This document shows positions 9,194 through 17,266 of a stretch of 38,811 nt of DNA, piece by piece. The position numbers were made by a program, and so were the translations under genes. Under the pieces are notes generated by a model. The model searched no databases. It was not told the origin of the DNA and saw only the letters and a list, made by a program, of their open reading frames with translations. Location: contig JAJFHO010000020.1 of the NCBI GenBank assembly GCA_021775575.1, forward strand, positions 1-38,811, in the 5' to 3' direction. How positions within the stretch are numbered: position 1 is the first letter of the stretch; the number at the start of each line of letters is the position of its first letter. This DNA comes from Hyphomicrobiales bacterium (GTDB lineage: Bacteria; Pseudomonadota; Alphaproteobacteria; Rhizobiales; Methyloligellaceae).

Positions 9194-10495
9194 TTAGCCG
9201 CCGTAAATCGGAAAGCGCCCCGTCAGATCGAGGACCTTCTTCTTGACCGCTGATTCGACGGATCCGTTTCCATCGGGCCCGTTCGCCGCCAGCCCGTCAA
9301 GCACCTCGTTGATCATTTCCCCGACTTGCTGGAATTCCGGCACGCCGAACCCGCGGCTGGTACAGGCCGGCGAACCGACCCGGATGCCCGACGTAATCAT
9401 CGGCTTCTCCGGGTCGAAGGGAACCCCGTTCTTGTTGCAGGTAATATTGGCGCGGCCCAGACTCGCTTCGGCGTCCCGGCCCGTCAGCCCCTTGGGCCGC
9501 AAGTCGACAAGCAGAAGATGCGTATCGGTTCCCCCCGACACGAGATCCAGACCGCCGGCGGAAAGCGTCGCGCCGAGCGTCCGCGCATTCTCCGCGACCG
9601 CCTGTGTATAGCGCTTGAATTCCGGCTGCAGCGCCTCATGGAAGGCGACCGCCTTCGCGGCGATGATATGCATGAAGGGTCCGCCCTGGATGCCGGGAAA
9701 AATTGCGGAATTGATCTTTTTGCCGATCGCCTCGTCATTCGCCAAAATCATGCCGCCACGCGGTCCGCGCAGCGTTTTATGTGTGGTCGTCGTCGCAACA
9801 TGGGCGTGCGGAAACGGGCTCGGATGCTCGCCCGTCGCGACAAGGCCGGCAAAATGCGCCATGTCGACCATGAACAAGGCGCCGACCTCGTCGGCAATGG
9901 CGCGGAACCGGGCGAAATCGATCACTCTCGGATAGGCCGAACCGCCGGCAACGATGAGTACCGGCTTGTGCTCGCGCGCCAGACGCTCCACTTCGTCGAA
10001 GTCGATGAGCGAGTCTTCCCGGCGCACGCCATACTGGATGGCATTGAACCATTTGCCCGACTGGTTCGGCGGCGCTCCATGGGTCAGATGCCCGCCCGCG
10101 GCAAGGCTCATCCCGAGGATCGTGTCGCCCGGTTTCGCCAGCGCCATGAAGACGCCCTGGTTTGCCTGCGACCCCGAATGTGGCTGCACATTGACGAATG
10201 AGCAGCCGAACAGTTTTTGCGCGCGTTCGATCGCCAGATTCTCAACGACGTCGACATATTGGCAGCCGCCATAATAACGACGGCCCGAATAACCTTCGGC
10301 ATATTTGTTCGTCAGGACACTGCCCGCCGCCTCCAACACGGCACGCGACACGATGTTTTCCGACGCGATAAGCTCGATCTCATGCTGCTGGCGACCCAGT
10401 TCCGCTTCTATCGCATTCCAGACATCGGGATCTGATTCTGCAATCCTGCCTGTAAAGAACCCCGACTCCTCTGGTGCCACTGCAGCTATCGACAT
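9194..10495 (-). CDS. glyA: Serine hydroxymethyltransferase
   Basis: A PLP enzyme that interconverts serine plus tetrahydrofolate and glycine plus methylene-tetrahydrofolate; the main one-carbon source. The product has 433 residues, normal for bacterial SHMT. Visible motifs: [56 protein letters not shown] and the PLP-lysine site [14 protein letters not shown] (Lys near 240). The ATG at 10495 has a strong Shine-Dalgarno sequence, AAGGAG, 7 bases upstream. It heads the nrdR-rib-nusB-thiL group. Glycine made here is a substrate for the ALAS encoded just upstream. Confidence 0.98.
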   Translation of the reverse strand: MSIAAVAPEESGFFTGRIAESDPDVWNAIEAELGRQQHEIELIASENIVSRAVLEAAGSVLTNKYAEGYSGRRYYGGCQYVDVVENLAIERAQKLFGCSFVNVQPHSGSQANQGVFMALAKPGDTILGMSLAAGGHLTHGAPPNQSGKWFNAIQYGVRREDSLIDFDEVERLAREHKPVLIVAGGSAYPRVIDFARFRAIADEVGALFMVDMAHFAGLVATGEHPSPFPHAHVATTTTHKTLRGPRGGMILANDEAIGKKINSAIFPGIQGGPFMHIIAAKAVAFHEALQPEFKRYTQAVAENARTLGATLSAGGLDLVSGGTDTHLLLVDLRPKGLTGRDAEASLGRANITCNKNGVPFDPEKPMITSGIRVGSPACTSRGFGVPEFQQVGEMINEVLDGLAANGPDGNGSVESAVKKKVLDLTGRFPIYGG

Positions 10496-10805
10496 AGTTC
10501 AACTCCTTGGGTTATTGCCCGATCGCGGGATCAATTGCCTGCAACAATTCCGATCTCGCGCAATCGGCGCGCTTGTATGCTTGGCCCACTTACCATATGC
10601 GGTTTTCCTCTGCCACCCATTGGCGACGCCAATCCTGCAAATGATTTTCGAATTGTCGGGGAACCGGAGCTGATTTCGACATGCCAGGCAGAGCGGCCCT
10701 GGAACCCGAAGCGCCCGGCCCGCATTGGAACGCAACAATCCGCGGCCGTGTGAAAGAGCGCTATCTGGGAGCTTAACGGGAATTCGCGCGGCGTGATTAC
10801 GCAAC
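10496..10805. other. Leader and promoter region of glyA (about 310 bp, no gene)
   Basis: The glyA Shine-Dalgarno sequence sits at its left end. I see no convincing protein gene: the only minus-strand open frame (to 10804) has no family resemblance and no ribosome site. I could not match a known riboswitch or a clear -35/-10 pair. The double-hairpin repeat borders it on the right and separates it from the hemA transcript. Confidence 0.6.
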
Positions 10806-10912
10806 CTAGAGCGCTTTCAGGAAAAGTGTGGGCGGTTTTCCACCCGGAAAGCGCGTTAAAATAAATAGATAGAGCATGATCGGCGATTCAGAAATCGTCG
10901 AACCTGCTCTAG
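10806..10912 (-). repeat. 107-bp double-hairpin intergenic repeat, copy A
   Basis: Bounded by CTAG at both ends. It is 103/107 identical to the reverse complement of 26907-27013. Read on the minus strand it begins with the stop codon of the DUF6898-type gene, forms a hairpin (arms 10903-10910 and 10871-10878, with one mismatch), continues through an AT-rich linker and forms a second hairpin around GGGCGG-TTTT-CCACCC inside the outer arms GCGCTTTC/GAAAGCGC. It resembles the small palindromic intergenic elements (RIME-like) of rhizobia. It lies between the hemA transcript and glyA. Confidence 0.88.
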
Positions 10913-11139
10913 TCGCCGGATTTGTCCATCTTGTTCTTCAGCTTTTTAAGAGCCAGTTTTTGCAGGTCCGTGCGCGCGGCCGAAGCCGGCCCCATGATGG
11001 AGACCTCTTCGCCGCTCGCGGCATCGACCGCCGTGACTTTGACAGCGTTGCCGACCTGCTGGAACTCAATGTAAATCTCGCCTGGGCGCGGCGCGGCGCC
11101 CGGCGCTTTGGCGCCTCTGGCTCCAGGCCTACGCGGCAC
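10909..11139 (-). CDS. Small DUF6898-like protein coupled to hemA
   Basis: A 76-residue protein with a Pro/Gly/Ala-rich basic N-terminus and a compact conserved-looking core, [20 protein letters not shown] followed by [13 protein letters not shown], then a Lys-rich helix [13 protein letters not shown]. From memory this matches a family of unknown function found in alphaproteobacteria (DUF6898). It starts with GTG at 11139 and overlaps the hemA stop by 11 bases, so translation is probably coupled to hemA. Its TAG stop lies within the adjacent repeat. The function is unknown; the position suggests a link to ALAS or simple co-expression. Confidence 0.75.
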   Translation of the reverse strand: MPRRPGARGAKAPGAAPRPGEIYIEFQQVGNAVKVTAVDAASGEEVSIMGPASAARTDLQKLALKKLKNKMDKSGD

Positions 11140-12340
11140 GTTGCAGATTCATCTCACCCCACAGCGTATTCAATGCATCAACGAGATGTTCCATATCGTC
11201 ATCGGAGTGAAGCGGCCCCGGCGTCAGCCTTATTCGTTCGGTTCCACGCGGCACCGTCGGATAATTGATCGGCTGGACATATATCCCGAAGCGATCCATC
11301 AGCGTATCTGTCAGTTGCTTGCAGATCACCGGGTCTCCGACCATAACGGGCACAACATGACTGGGATTGTCCATGACCGGAAGCCCGGCCTCGATAAGTT
11401 TGCGCTTCAGCGCAATCGACCGCTCCTGATGCGCCTCGCGTTCGGACTGACTGGTCTTCAAATGCCGGACGCTCGCGACGGCGCCTGCAACGATAGCCGG
11501 CGCCAGTGATGTGGTAAAAATAAAACCCATGGCGTAGGAGCGTATCGCGTCGCAGATGTCCGCCGTGGCCGCGATATAGCCTCCCATCAAACCAAACCCT
11601 TTGGCGAGCGTCCCCTCGATTATATCGATACGGTGCATCGCCCCGTCGCGCTCCGCGACACCTCCGCCACGCTTGCCGTAAATGCCGACCGCATGGACTT
11701 CGTCGAGATAGGTCAGCGCATTATATTTCTCTGCCAGGTCGCAAATCCCATGAATCGGCGACATGTCCCCGTCCATCGAATAGACGGACTCGAAGGCAAT
11801 GATCTTGGGCGTATCCCGGTCATACTCCGCGAGCTGCGATTCCAGATCAGCCAGATCATTGTGCTTCCAAATCCGCTTCGGCCCGCCGCCATGGCGGATA
11901 CCTTCAATCATCGAGGCGTGATTCATGGCGTCGGACAAAATTACGCACTCGGGAAGCAGCCGGACGAGCGTGGAAAGAGATGCATCGTTGGCGATATAAC
12001 CCGACGTGAACAGCAAAGCCGCTTCCTTGCCGTGGAGGTCGGCCAGCTCCGCCTCCAATTCGACATGATAATGCGTCGTGCCGGAGATATTTCGTGTGCC
12101 ACCGGAACCCGCGCCAGCCTTATCGATCGCATCATGCATGGCGGCGATGACCAATTCGCTCTGACCCATGCCAAGATAATCGTTGCTGCACCACACCTTG
12201 ATATCGCGCTCACCGGACTCGGCATAATGGCGGGCATTCGGAAAATTCCCGCATTTTCTGCGGATATCGGCAAACTCCCTGTACCGGCCTTCCTGCTTGA
12301 CCGCATCCAGAGCCTCGGCGAACTTTCTCTTATAGTCCAT
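11129..12340 (-). CDS. hemA: 5-aminolevulinate synthase
   Basis: A PLP enzyme that condenses glycine with succinyl-CoA to make 5-aminolevulinate, the first step of haem synthesis by the C4 route typical of alphaproteobacteria. It has 403 residues. Motifs: [58 protein letters not shown] and the PLP-lysine site GTLAKGFG (Lys 247). The ATG at 12340 gives the family N-terminus ([14 protein letters not shown]), with GGAGGACG further upstream in the leader. A perfect FNR/FixK-type box lies about 180-193 bases upstream. HemB, the next enzyme of the pathway, is encoded 9 kb away at 21322. Confidence 0.98.
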   Translation of the reverse strand: MDYKRKFAEALDAVKQEGRYREFADIRRKCGNFPNARHYAESGERDIKVWCSNDYLGMGQSELVIAAMHDAIDKAGAGSGGTRNISGTTHYHVELEAELADLHGKEAALLFTSGYIANDASLSTLVRLLPECVILSDAMNHASMIEGIRHGGGPKRIWKHNDLADLESQLAEYDRDTPKIIAFESVYSMDGDMSPIHGICDLAEKYNALTYLDEVHAVGIYGKRGGGVAERDGAMHRIDIIEGTLAKGFGLMGGYIAATADICDAIRSYAMGFIFTTSLAPAIVAGAVASVRHLKTSQSEREAHQERSIALKRKLIEAGLPVMDNPSHVVPVMVGDPVICKQLTDTLMDRFGIYVQPINYPTVPRGTERIRLTPGPLHSDDDMEHLVDALNTLWGEMNLQRAA

Positions 12341-12483
12341 GGCTTTGCGCTTTCGCGTCCTCCATACGCCGGTTGAAAAAAACCAACCGATACTTCCAGG
12401 CTCAATAGAGCGTGATACTATACAGATCTGTTTGCCGGAAAAATGTCGCTTTCCAGTGTGGCGCAGGTTTTCTGTAACATATC

Positions 12484-12517
12484 AAAAAAAATACCACCAT
12501 GAGACAGCCCATGGTGG
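12484..12517 (-). terminator. Intrinsic terminator of the L,D-transpeptidase gene
   Basis: On the minus strand CCACCATG, an 8-base loop and CATGGTGG form a perfect 8-bp stem, followed by TATTTTTTTT. It lies 35 bases after the ldt stop codon. It probably stops ldt transcription before hemA. Confidence 0.85.
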
Positions 12518-12519
12518 CA

Positions 12520-12533
12520 TTGATCAACATCAA
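12520..12533 (-). promoter_or_regulatory. FNR/FixK-type binding site upstream of hemA
   Basis: TTGATCAACATCAA matches the FNR/FixK consensus TTGAT-N4-ATCAA at all ten defined positions. It is between the ldt stop and its terminator, 180-193 bases upstream of the hemA ATG. A start site near 12481-12485 would put the box centre about 41-46 bases upstream of it, the usual spacing for class II activation; a weak TATTTT lies at 12493-12488. FNR/FixK control of hemA is established in Rhodobacter and Bradyrhizobium. The assignment to hemA is inferred. Confidence 0.6.
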
Positions 12534-12551
12534 ATGGTTTTGAATTCTGTG

Positions 12552-13847
12552 TCAATAAGCAGATGCCGTCGCCCCGACGCCATCGCGTCTGTACAGGTCC
12601 CTGCGGAAGTTGACGGTGCCGTCCCTTGTCGCCCACGCCGTCACATAGACGAAATATACCGGTATCCGCTTCTTCAGCCGCACATCCTTGCGTTCGCCGG
12701 TCTGTTTCATTTGCAGAACGCGCGAAACATTCCAGTCGCCGTTGGCCTGAAGCAGCCAGGAAACCAGTCCCTCGACCCCTTGAACACGAACGCAACCCGA
12801 ACTGTGGGCACGGAAATTACGTCCGAACAGGCTTTTTGACGGCGTATCGTGCATATAGACCGAATGTCCATTGGGAAAATTGATCTTCACAAATCCCATG
12901 GAATTGTCTTCCCAGGGCTGCTGCCGGTAGGAGTAGCCATAGACGGCTTTCGAATTCCAGTTGATCCTGGTCGGATCGAGCTTCCGGCCTTTGCCGTCAT
13001 AGGCATCGATCCGATAGATTGTCAGCACGTCCTTGCCGGCCCGCGCATATTGCCGGGCCTTGGGCACCAAATCCTTGCGAATGATACTGGCGGGCACATG
13101 CCAATAGGGATTGAAGTTGATTTCGTGAATTGAGCTCCGCAATACGGGTGACTGCCGGTCGGTTTTGCCGACAACCGCCGAATGGCGGGAGACAATTTCA
13201 TCCCGGTCAACCGCCTCGATCTGCGCCGCCGGAATATTGACAACCACATATTTCTTCGCCGCCGATACGGCCAGCGATTTGATCCGCGAAAGATTGATCC
13301 GCAGCTGCCGCAGGCGCGCGCTGGCCGGAACATTCAGCGCCAGCAACGTCGATTTGTCGATGACGCCTGTCGGCGTCAAGCCGTGGCGGGCCTGAAAATG
13401 CCTTACAGCCTGTTCGACGCTATAGTCAAAATGGTTTGCCCGACCGCTCGCCACCCGCAAGTCGCCGGTCATCGCCAGCCTCTCGCGAAGCCGCACTATA
13501 ACGCCGCTACGCGTGCCACCACGCATCTGGACCATCGGCAAGGGCTTCCAGCCACCCTTGGCGACGATGGCCGCATAACGCTTGATGGCAGCGTTCATGA
13601 AGGTGATATTCGCTTTGGAGAGCGTCGGATAGCCGGTCGGGGGATGGGTCTCCCAATTGCGCGCCGACGACCGGTCGTATGGCTGCCTCGCTTCAGCGCC
13701 GCGCTTCCATCCAAACAAACCCCACCGCTCTCCGGTGTCGGCTATCGCCTGCGAAGAGTGCAGCGCCAGACCCGCGCTCAGCGTCGTAATCGCCAAAGCA
13801 GCGGTAAGCAACCAGATCGATATTTTTCGAATTTTACGCGTAGACAT
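12552..13847 (-). CDS. L,D-transpeptidase (YkuD domain, YcbB-like)
   Basis: A periplasmic cell-wall enzyme that forms 3-3 peptide cross-links or attaches proteins to peptidoglycan. It has 431 residues. A basic N-terminus and hydrophobic segment (about 11-31) form a signal peptide or anchor. A peptidoglycan-binding domain lies at about 110-172 (VEQAVRHFQARHGLTPTGVID). The catalytic YkuD domain (about 198-370) has YMHDTPSKSLFGR and HSSGCVRV with the active Cys near 352. A promoter candidate lies about 70-100 bases upstream and a terminator follows. The neighbouring LdtR-type regulator is known to control such a gene in Liberibacter and related bacteria, so regulation by it is likely here. Confidence 0.94.
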   Translation of the reverse strand: MSTRKIRKISIWLLTAALAITTLSAGLALHSSQAIADTGERWGLFGWKRGAEARQPYDRSSARNWETHPPTGYPTLSKANITFMNAAIKRYAAIVAKGGWKPLPMVQMRGGTRSGVIVRLRERLAMTGDLRVASGRANHFDYSVEQAVRHFQARHGLTPTGVIDKSTLLALNVPASARLRQLRINLSRIKSLAVSAAKKYVVVNIPAAQIEAVDRDEIVSRHSAVVGKTDRQSPVLRSSIHEINFNPYWHVPASIIRKDLVPKARQYARAGKDVLTIYRIDAYDGKGRKLDPTRINWNSKAVYGYSYRQQPWEDNSMGFVKINFPNGHSVYMHDTPSKSLFGRNFRAHSSGCVRVQGVEGLVSWLLQANGDWNVSRVLQMKQTGERKDVRLKKRIPVYFVYVTAWATRDGTVNFRRDLYRRDGVGATASAY

Positions 13848-13917
13848 ACTCGGTGCCGCTCCCGTCCCCGAAAATTTTCGACCCCTTCGGATTACAGAAT
13901 CAATGTGTTGCGGATTT

Positions 13918-13945
13918 TTTATACTACCCTTGCCTTGGTTAACAA
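13918..13945 (-). promoter_or_regulatory. Candidate sigma-70 promoter of the L,D-transpeptidase gene
   Basis: On the minus strand TTGTTA (13945-13940) and TATAAA (13923-13918) are separated by 16 bases and lie about 70-98 bases before the ldt ATG. The region is AT-rich compared with its surroundings. The match is good but not tested. Confidence 0.45.
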
Positions 13946-14131
13946 AGAACGACCCGCTGTCTCACGATAACAATAAGTTGCCACAACCGTTATCGGATCG
14001 CCGCAACCCGCCTGCAAATCCCAGTCGATGTCCGGACAACAGCTTAGCCGTGCAATTCAGGCTTTTTTTGGGGAACGCCGCGACATCGCGATAAGTTCGT
14101 CACACGTTCACGCCACCGCCGGCAGAATTTC

Positions 14132-14164
14132 AAAAAATGGCCCCGGCCGTTAGCAGACCGGGGC
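14132..14164 (-). terminator. Intrinsic terminator of ldtR
   Basis: On the minus strand GCCCCGG (14164-14158) pairs with CCGGGGC (14146-14140) across an 11-base loop and is followed by CATTTTTTG. It lies about 30 bases after the ldtR stop. It separates ldtR from the downstream ldt gene. Confidence 0.8.
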
Positions 14165-14193
14165 ACCAATCACGCGCCGTTGCCGGCGCGGAC

Positions 14194-14697
14194 TTACAGC
14201 CGATAGCGAATCTGATCGGCCCAAAAGCGTTCCAGTCGGACAAGCGCCTGGTTCAAGTCGTCGAGATCGCCTTCGGCGAGCCCGCCAACCTGTCTGATCG
14301 AACCGAGCTGGCGCTCATACAGCGAGTCGACGATGTCGCAGACCTCTTTGCCCTTCTCGGTCAGGCTGACTCGAACCGAACGGCGGTCTGTCGACGAACG
14401 CTCATGATTGATATATCCCGCGTCGACGAGTTTCTTCAGATTGTAGGAAACGTTCGAACCGAGATAGTAACCCCGGCTCTTCAACTCGCCCGCTGTCAAT
14501 TCGGCTTCGCCGATATTGAATAACAGCAAGGCCTGGACGCTGTTTACGTCCGACCGGCCAAGCCGCTCGAACTCGTCCTTGATGACATCCAGAAGCAGAC
14601 GATGCAACAGCTCGACCATCCGCAAGGATTTGAGATAGTGCGCCTTCAGATCTTCGTCGGGCGCGCTATCCGGAGTCATATCCAGTGCTACGCTCAT
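14194..14697 (-). CDS. ldtR: MarR-family regulator, LdtR type
   Basis: A dimeric winged-helix transcription regulator of 167 residues. The core has the helix-turn-helix segment LTAGELKSRGYYLGSNVSYNLKKLVDAGYI and the wing SSTDRRSVRVSLTEKG. The pattern VIKDEFERLGRSDVNSVQALLLFNIG is characteristic of LdtR, described in Liberibacter and Sinorhizobium as a regulator of L,D-transpeptidase genes and stress tolerance; an ldt gene lies directly downstream here. The ATG at 14697 is chosen over the longer frame to 14754 because AGGA lies 3-6 bases upstream and the product then starts like its relatives. An array of TTAA words upstream may hold its own operator or a CtrA site. It has its own terminator. 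Confidence 0.9.
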   Translation of the reverse strand: MSVALDMTPDSAPDEDLKAHYLKSLRMVELLHRLLLDVIKDEFERLGRSDVNSVQALLLFNIGEAELTAGELKSRGYYLGSNVSYNLKKLVDAGYINHERSSTDRRSVRVSLTEKGKEVCDIVDSLYERQLGSIRQVGGLAEGDLDDLNQALVRLERFWADQIRYRL

Positions 14698-14768
14698 AGT
14701 CCTGCCCTTTGGTTTGACTTTTCCCTTTATTGTCCAAAGGAGACTAGCGGACACGAACTAAGATCGGC

Positions 14769-14797
14769 TTAAGCGAAAGGCTTAAAATTCACTTAAC
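14769..14797. promoter_or_regulatory. TTAA array upstream of ldtR: CtrA-like box or LdtR operator
   Basis: Three CTTAA words lie at 14768, 14781 and 14792. The last two form TTAA-N7-TTAAC (14782-14797), an exact match to the CtrA consensus of alphaproteobacteria. They lie about 70-100 bases upstream of the ldtR ATG. An autoregulatory MarR operator is the alternative reading. Confidence 0.45.
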
Positions 14798-14842
14798 GCA
14801 ATTGCGATAATTTTCCGAAAAATCAGGGGTTCCAAGAAAACA

Positions 14843-15907
14843 TCAGTTGAACGGATTGACCAGGTCGAGCCCGCCGCCGGCCAGGGGCTCGAAATAGGAA
14901 GCGACGAGTTCGTCGCTTACATCCTCAAGTGCCGCCGGCGACCATTTCGGCTTTTGATCCTTGTCTATGATTGCGGCCCTTATGCCTTCAAAAAATTCAC
15001 CGCTCTCCATGAAGCGCCGGGCGATCGCAAAGTCGAGCTTCAGTGCTTCATCCAGCCCGAGCGCAGGCCCGCGTTTCATTTGCTCGAAGGCGATTTTCAA
15101 TGATGTCGGCGATTTCTCGCGGATATCCGCGGCCGCCGCCTTTGCCCACACCGCGTTCTCGCCGGTTTCGCCGTCGAGCCGGGCAAGGACTTCCTCGACC
15201 GAACCGGCGTCGAATAACCGGCCGATCGCCGGCTGAAGCCTCTCGATTTCCGACGGCCCGGGTTCCTCGTGCAAATTATCGAGCAGCGGATCCACCGGCT
15301 CGGCCTCCGACAAGGCGTCACGGATCGCGCCAAAGGAGGGAGCATCGATACAATGGGTCGCCAAACCCAGATAATAAGCATCGGCGCGGTCGATCGCCCG
15401 GCCCGTAAGCGCCAGATAAAGCCCAGTCTTGCCTTGCAGGCGCGGCAGGAACCAGGTTGCGCCGACATCGGGGAAAAAACCGATGCCCACTTCCGGCATT
15501 GCGAATTTGTAGCGCTCGCCGGCAACGCGATGGGTGCCATAGAGCGACACGCCGACTCCGCCGCCCATGACAATCCCCTCGATCAACGCGACCTGGGGCT
15601 TGAGAAATCTGTCGAGCGTCCAATTGTGCTGATATTCGTTGCCGTAAAGCTGGAGGATGGTCTCGAGCCTGCCCTCATGCCACAGGTCGTAAAGCGCCCG
15701 GATATCGCCGCCGCTGCAAAATGCGCGTTCGCTGGAGGACTGAATAATGACGGCGTAAATATGCGGGTCGGCGGCCCATTTCAGATAATGCCCGTCCAGC
15801 GCCGCAAACATGTCGTAGCTGACCGCGTTCAGCGCTTTCGGCCGATTGAGAGTGATAACACCGCAACGGTTATTGTTTTCGAACAATATGTCCTTGTCTT
15901 CGCTCAT
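14843..15907 (-). CDS. 3-hydroxyisobutyryl-CoA hydrolase-like enzyme (enoyl-CoA hydratase/isomerase superfamily)
   Basis: A cytoplasmic crotonase-fold enzyme, probably the thioesterase that releases 3-hydroxyisobutyrate from its CoA ester in valine breakdown. It has 354 residues, the length of HIBCH rather than a simple enoyl-CoA hydratase (about 260). Motifs: ERAFCSGGDIRALYD near residue 59, IEGIVMGGGVGVSLYGTHRVAGE forming the oxyanion hole, and MPEVGIGFFPDVGATWFLPRL, where HIBCH proteins keep the catalytic Glu and Asp. The extra C-terminal region includes LKIAFEQMKRGPALGLDEAL and the FFEGIRAAIIDKDQKPKW segment typical of this subfamily. The ATG at 15907 (MSEDKDILFENN) is the natural start; the open frame to 16486 overlaps the divergent extensin gene. 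Substrate specificity is inferred. Confidence 0.88.
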   Translation of the reverse strand: MSEDKDILFENNNRCGVITLNRPKALNAVSYDMFAALDGHYLKWAADPHIYAVIIQSSSERAFCSGGDIRALYDLWHEGRLETILQLYGNEYQHNWTLDRFLKPQVALIEGIVMGGGVGVSLYGTHRVAGERYKFAMPEVGIGFFPDVGATWFLPRLQGKTGLYLALTGRAIDRADAYYLGLATHCIDAPSFGAIRDALSEAEPVDPLLDNLHEEPGPSEIERLQPAIGRLFDAGSVEEVLARLDGETGENAVWAKAAAADIREKSPTSLKIAFEQMKRGPALGLDEALKLDFAIARRFMESGEFFEGIRAAIIDKDQKPKWSPAALEDVSDELVASYFEPLAGGGLDLVNPFN

Positions 15908-16027
15908 GTTGTCGCCCCTGATACGGCCTGCCCTGTTCGATGATTGAAACGGCGGGATGCGAGCTATACATCCCTCTATCGGATTCACAAGGCATCTGTT
16001 GACCGAGCCAGGGGCACCGCGACGAAA

Positions 16028-17266
16028 ATGTTCATTCCGATACAAAAGCGGAAATCGGCCGCGGCGCGGCGTTTCGCCTGTGCGATGATCCTCGCGGCCC
16101 TGTTCGCTCCTGCCCAGGCGTCCGCGCAAGGACCGCGGCTGGAGTCGTTTTTCGACGACGCCCAGCGCTTCCTCGAAAAACAGGGCCGCGCCCTGGAGCG
16201 TGAGCTTCAAGACCTCTCCGGCCCCGAGCCGCCCAGACCCCGCGCCGATATTGCAGGCCCGCCATTGCCGCCGCGCAATCCGCTGAGGACGCCGGAGCCG
16301 GCGGCGCTCTCCACTGAAGGCATTCCGGCCAAGCCGCGCGAAACGATCACCACAATGCCTCAACCAGCGGCACCCGAACCTGTTCGCGAAGCGCCGGCGC
16401 GGCCGGTCGCGACGGCCCTCCCCCTGCCCGACAGGAATCCCCTGTTCACCACGCAGGAACAATCCGAGCCCGAGGCGCCGCCGCATCCGCGCGCAATTGA
16501 GGTGCCGGACTGGACACAGGAGCAGATTGAACAGGCGAAAGCGGAATGCGACGCCGCACTGAGCGGCCTTAGGGTCGAATACACCGCCCTCGCTTCAATC
16601 CGCGAGGGTCAGTGCGGCGCACCTTACCCGATAAAGCTCTCTTCGATCGGCGCGGCTCCGGCGGTTGCCATCGATCCGCCCGCGACACTGACCTGCGCCA
16701 TGACGGTGGAGCTGAACAGGTGGTTGAACGACATTGTGCAACCCGCTGCCCGCGAAACGCTCGGCTCGCCGGTGGTAGGGCTGCGCAACGTCGCCTCCTA
16801 TGTCTGCCGCAACCGCTACAATGCGCCCGGCAAACGCATCAGCGAACATGCCCTGGCAAACGCTCTGGACATCGCCGCCTTCACGACCGGGGCGGGCGAA
16901 ACGGTGACGCTGCTTCAGCACTGGACTCGCAATGAAGCGCCCGAAAATGGCGCTTCACCAGATGGGCCGGATTCACAACCGCCGGCCGCCTCGACCGGCG
17001 GCGACAGCAATGAGGCATCGAAGGGAGCCGAACAGAAAACCGTGCCGGGTGCCCAGCAAGCAGTGGAAAAGGCTGCGTCGGCCGAACCATCGCCGGAAAG
17101 CGAGCCACCTGCGCCGCCCGACCCGAAAGACCGGTTTCTACGCAGGCTTCACACCGGCGCCTGCGGGATATTCGGAACGGTCCTGGGACCGGAGGCCAAT
17201 GAATCCCACCACGACCATTTTCATCTGGACATGAAAGAGCGGCGCAACGGCGGCTATTGCGAGTGA
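16028..17266 (+). CDS. Extensin-like family protein, secreted
   Basis: A 412-residue protein with a basic N-terminus and hydrophobic segment ending ASAQ (about 14-34), so probably exported to the periplasm. Residues 65-155 are Pro-rich. The extensin-like C-terminal domain starts near 172 (ECDAALSGLRVEYT) and shows ISEHALANALDIAAF at 271-285 and SHHDHFHLDM at 393-402. This His/Asp pattern resembles D-Ala-D-Ala carboxypeptidase-type metallopeptidases, suggesting a cell-wall role. A low-complexity stretch rich in Pro, Ser, Glu and Ala (about 300-368) splits the two motifs. The ATG at 16028 is preferred to the frame opening at 15944 because the signal peptide begins there. The name does not imply a plant-type extensin. 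Confidence 0.85.
   Translation: MFIPIQKRKSAAARRFACAMILAALFAPAQASAQGPRLESFFDDAQRFLEKQGRALERELQDLSGPEPPRPRADIAGPPLPPRNPLRTPEPAALSTEGIPAKPRETITTMPQPAAPEPVREAPARPVATALPLPDRNPLFTTQEQSEPEAPPHPRAIEVPDWTQEQIEQAKAECDAALSGLRVEYTALASIREGQCGAPYPIKLSSIGAAPAVAIDPPATLTCAMTVELNRWLNDIVQPAARETLGSPVVGLRNVASYVCRNRYNAPGKRISEHALANALDIAAFTTGAGETVTLLQHWTRNEAPENGASPDGPDSQPPAASTGGDSNEASKGAEQKTVPGAQQAVEKAASAEPSPESEPPAPPDPKDRFLRRLHTGACGIFGTVLGPEANESHHDHFHLDMKERRNGGYCE

Larger units (their letters stand above)
13848..14193. other. Gap between ldt and ldtR (346 bp)
   Basis: It holds the likely ldt promoter (13918-13945), the ldt leader and the ldtR terminator (14132-14164). I see no open frame with coding character and no RNA gene in the remaining 190 bases or so. 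Confidence 0.6.

Noticed and set aside
10499-10804. Minus-strand 101-codon open frame upstream of glyA
   Set aside because: No ribosome site, no family resemblance and unusual composition; treated as the glyA leader.
12403-12480. Possible third, decayed copy of the double-hairpin repeat in the hemA leader
   Set aside because: Shares only short words (AGAGCG, GTGTGGCG, GGTTTTC) in a different order and lacks the paired arms.
15908-16486. Long N-terminal extension of the HIBCH-like frame
   Set aside because: The extension overlaps the divergent extensin-like signal peptide and is basic low-complexity sequence; the family N-terminus begins at 15907.
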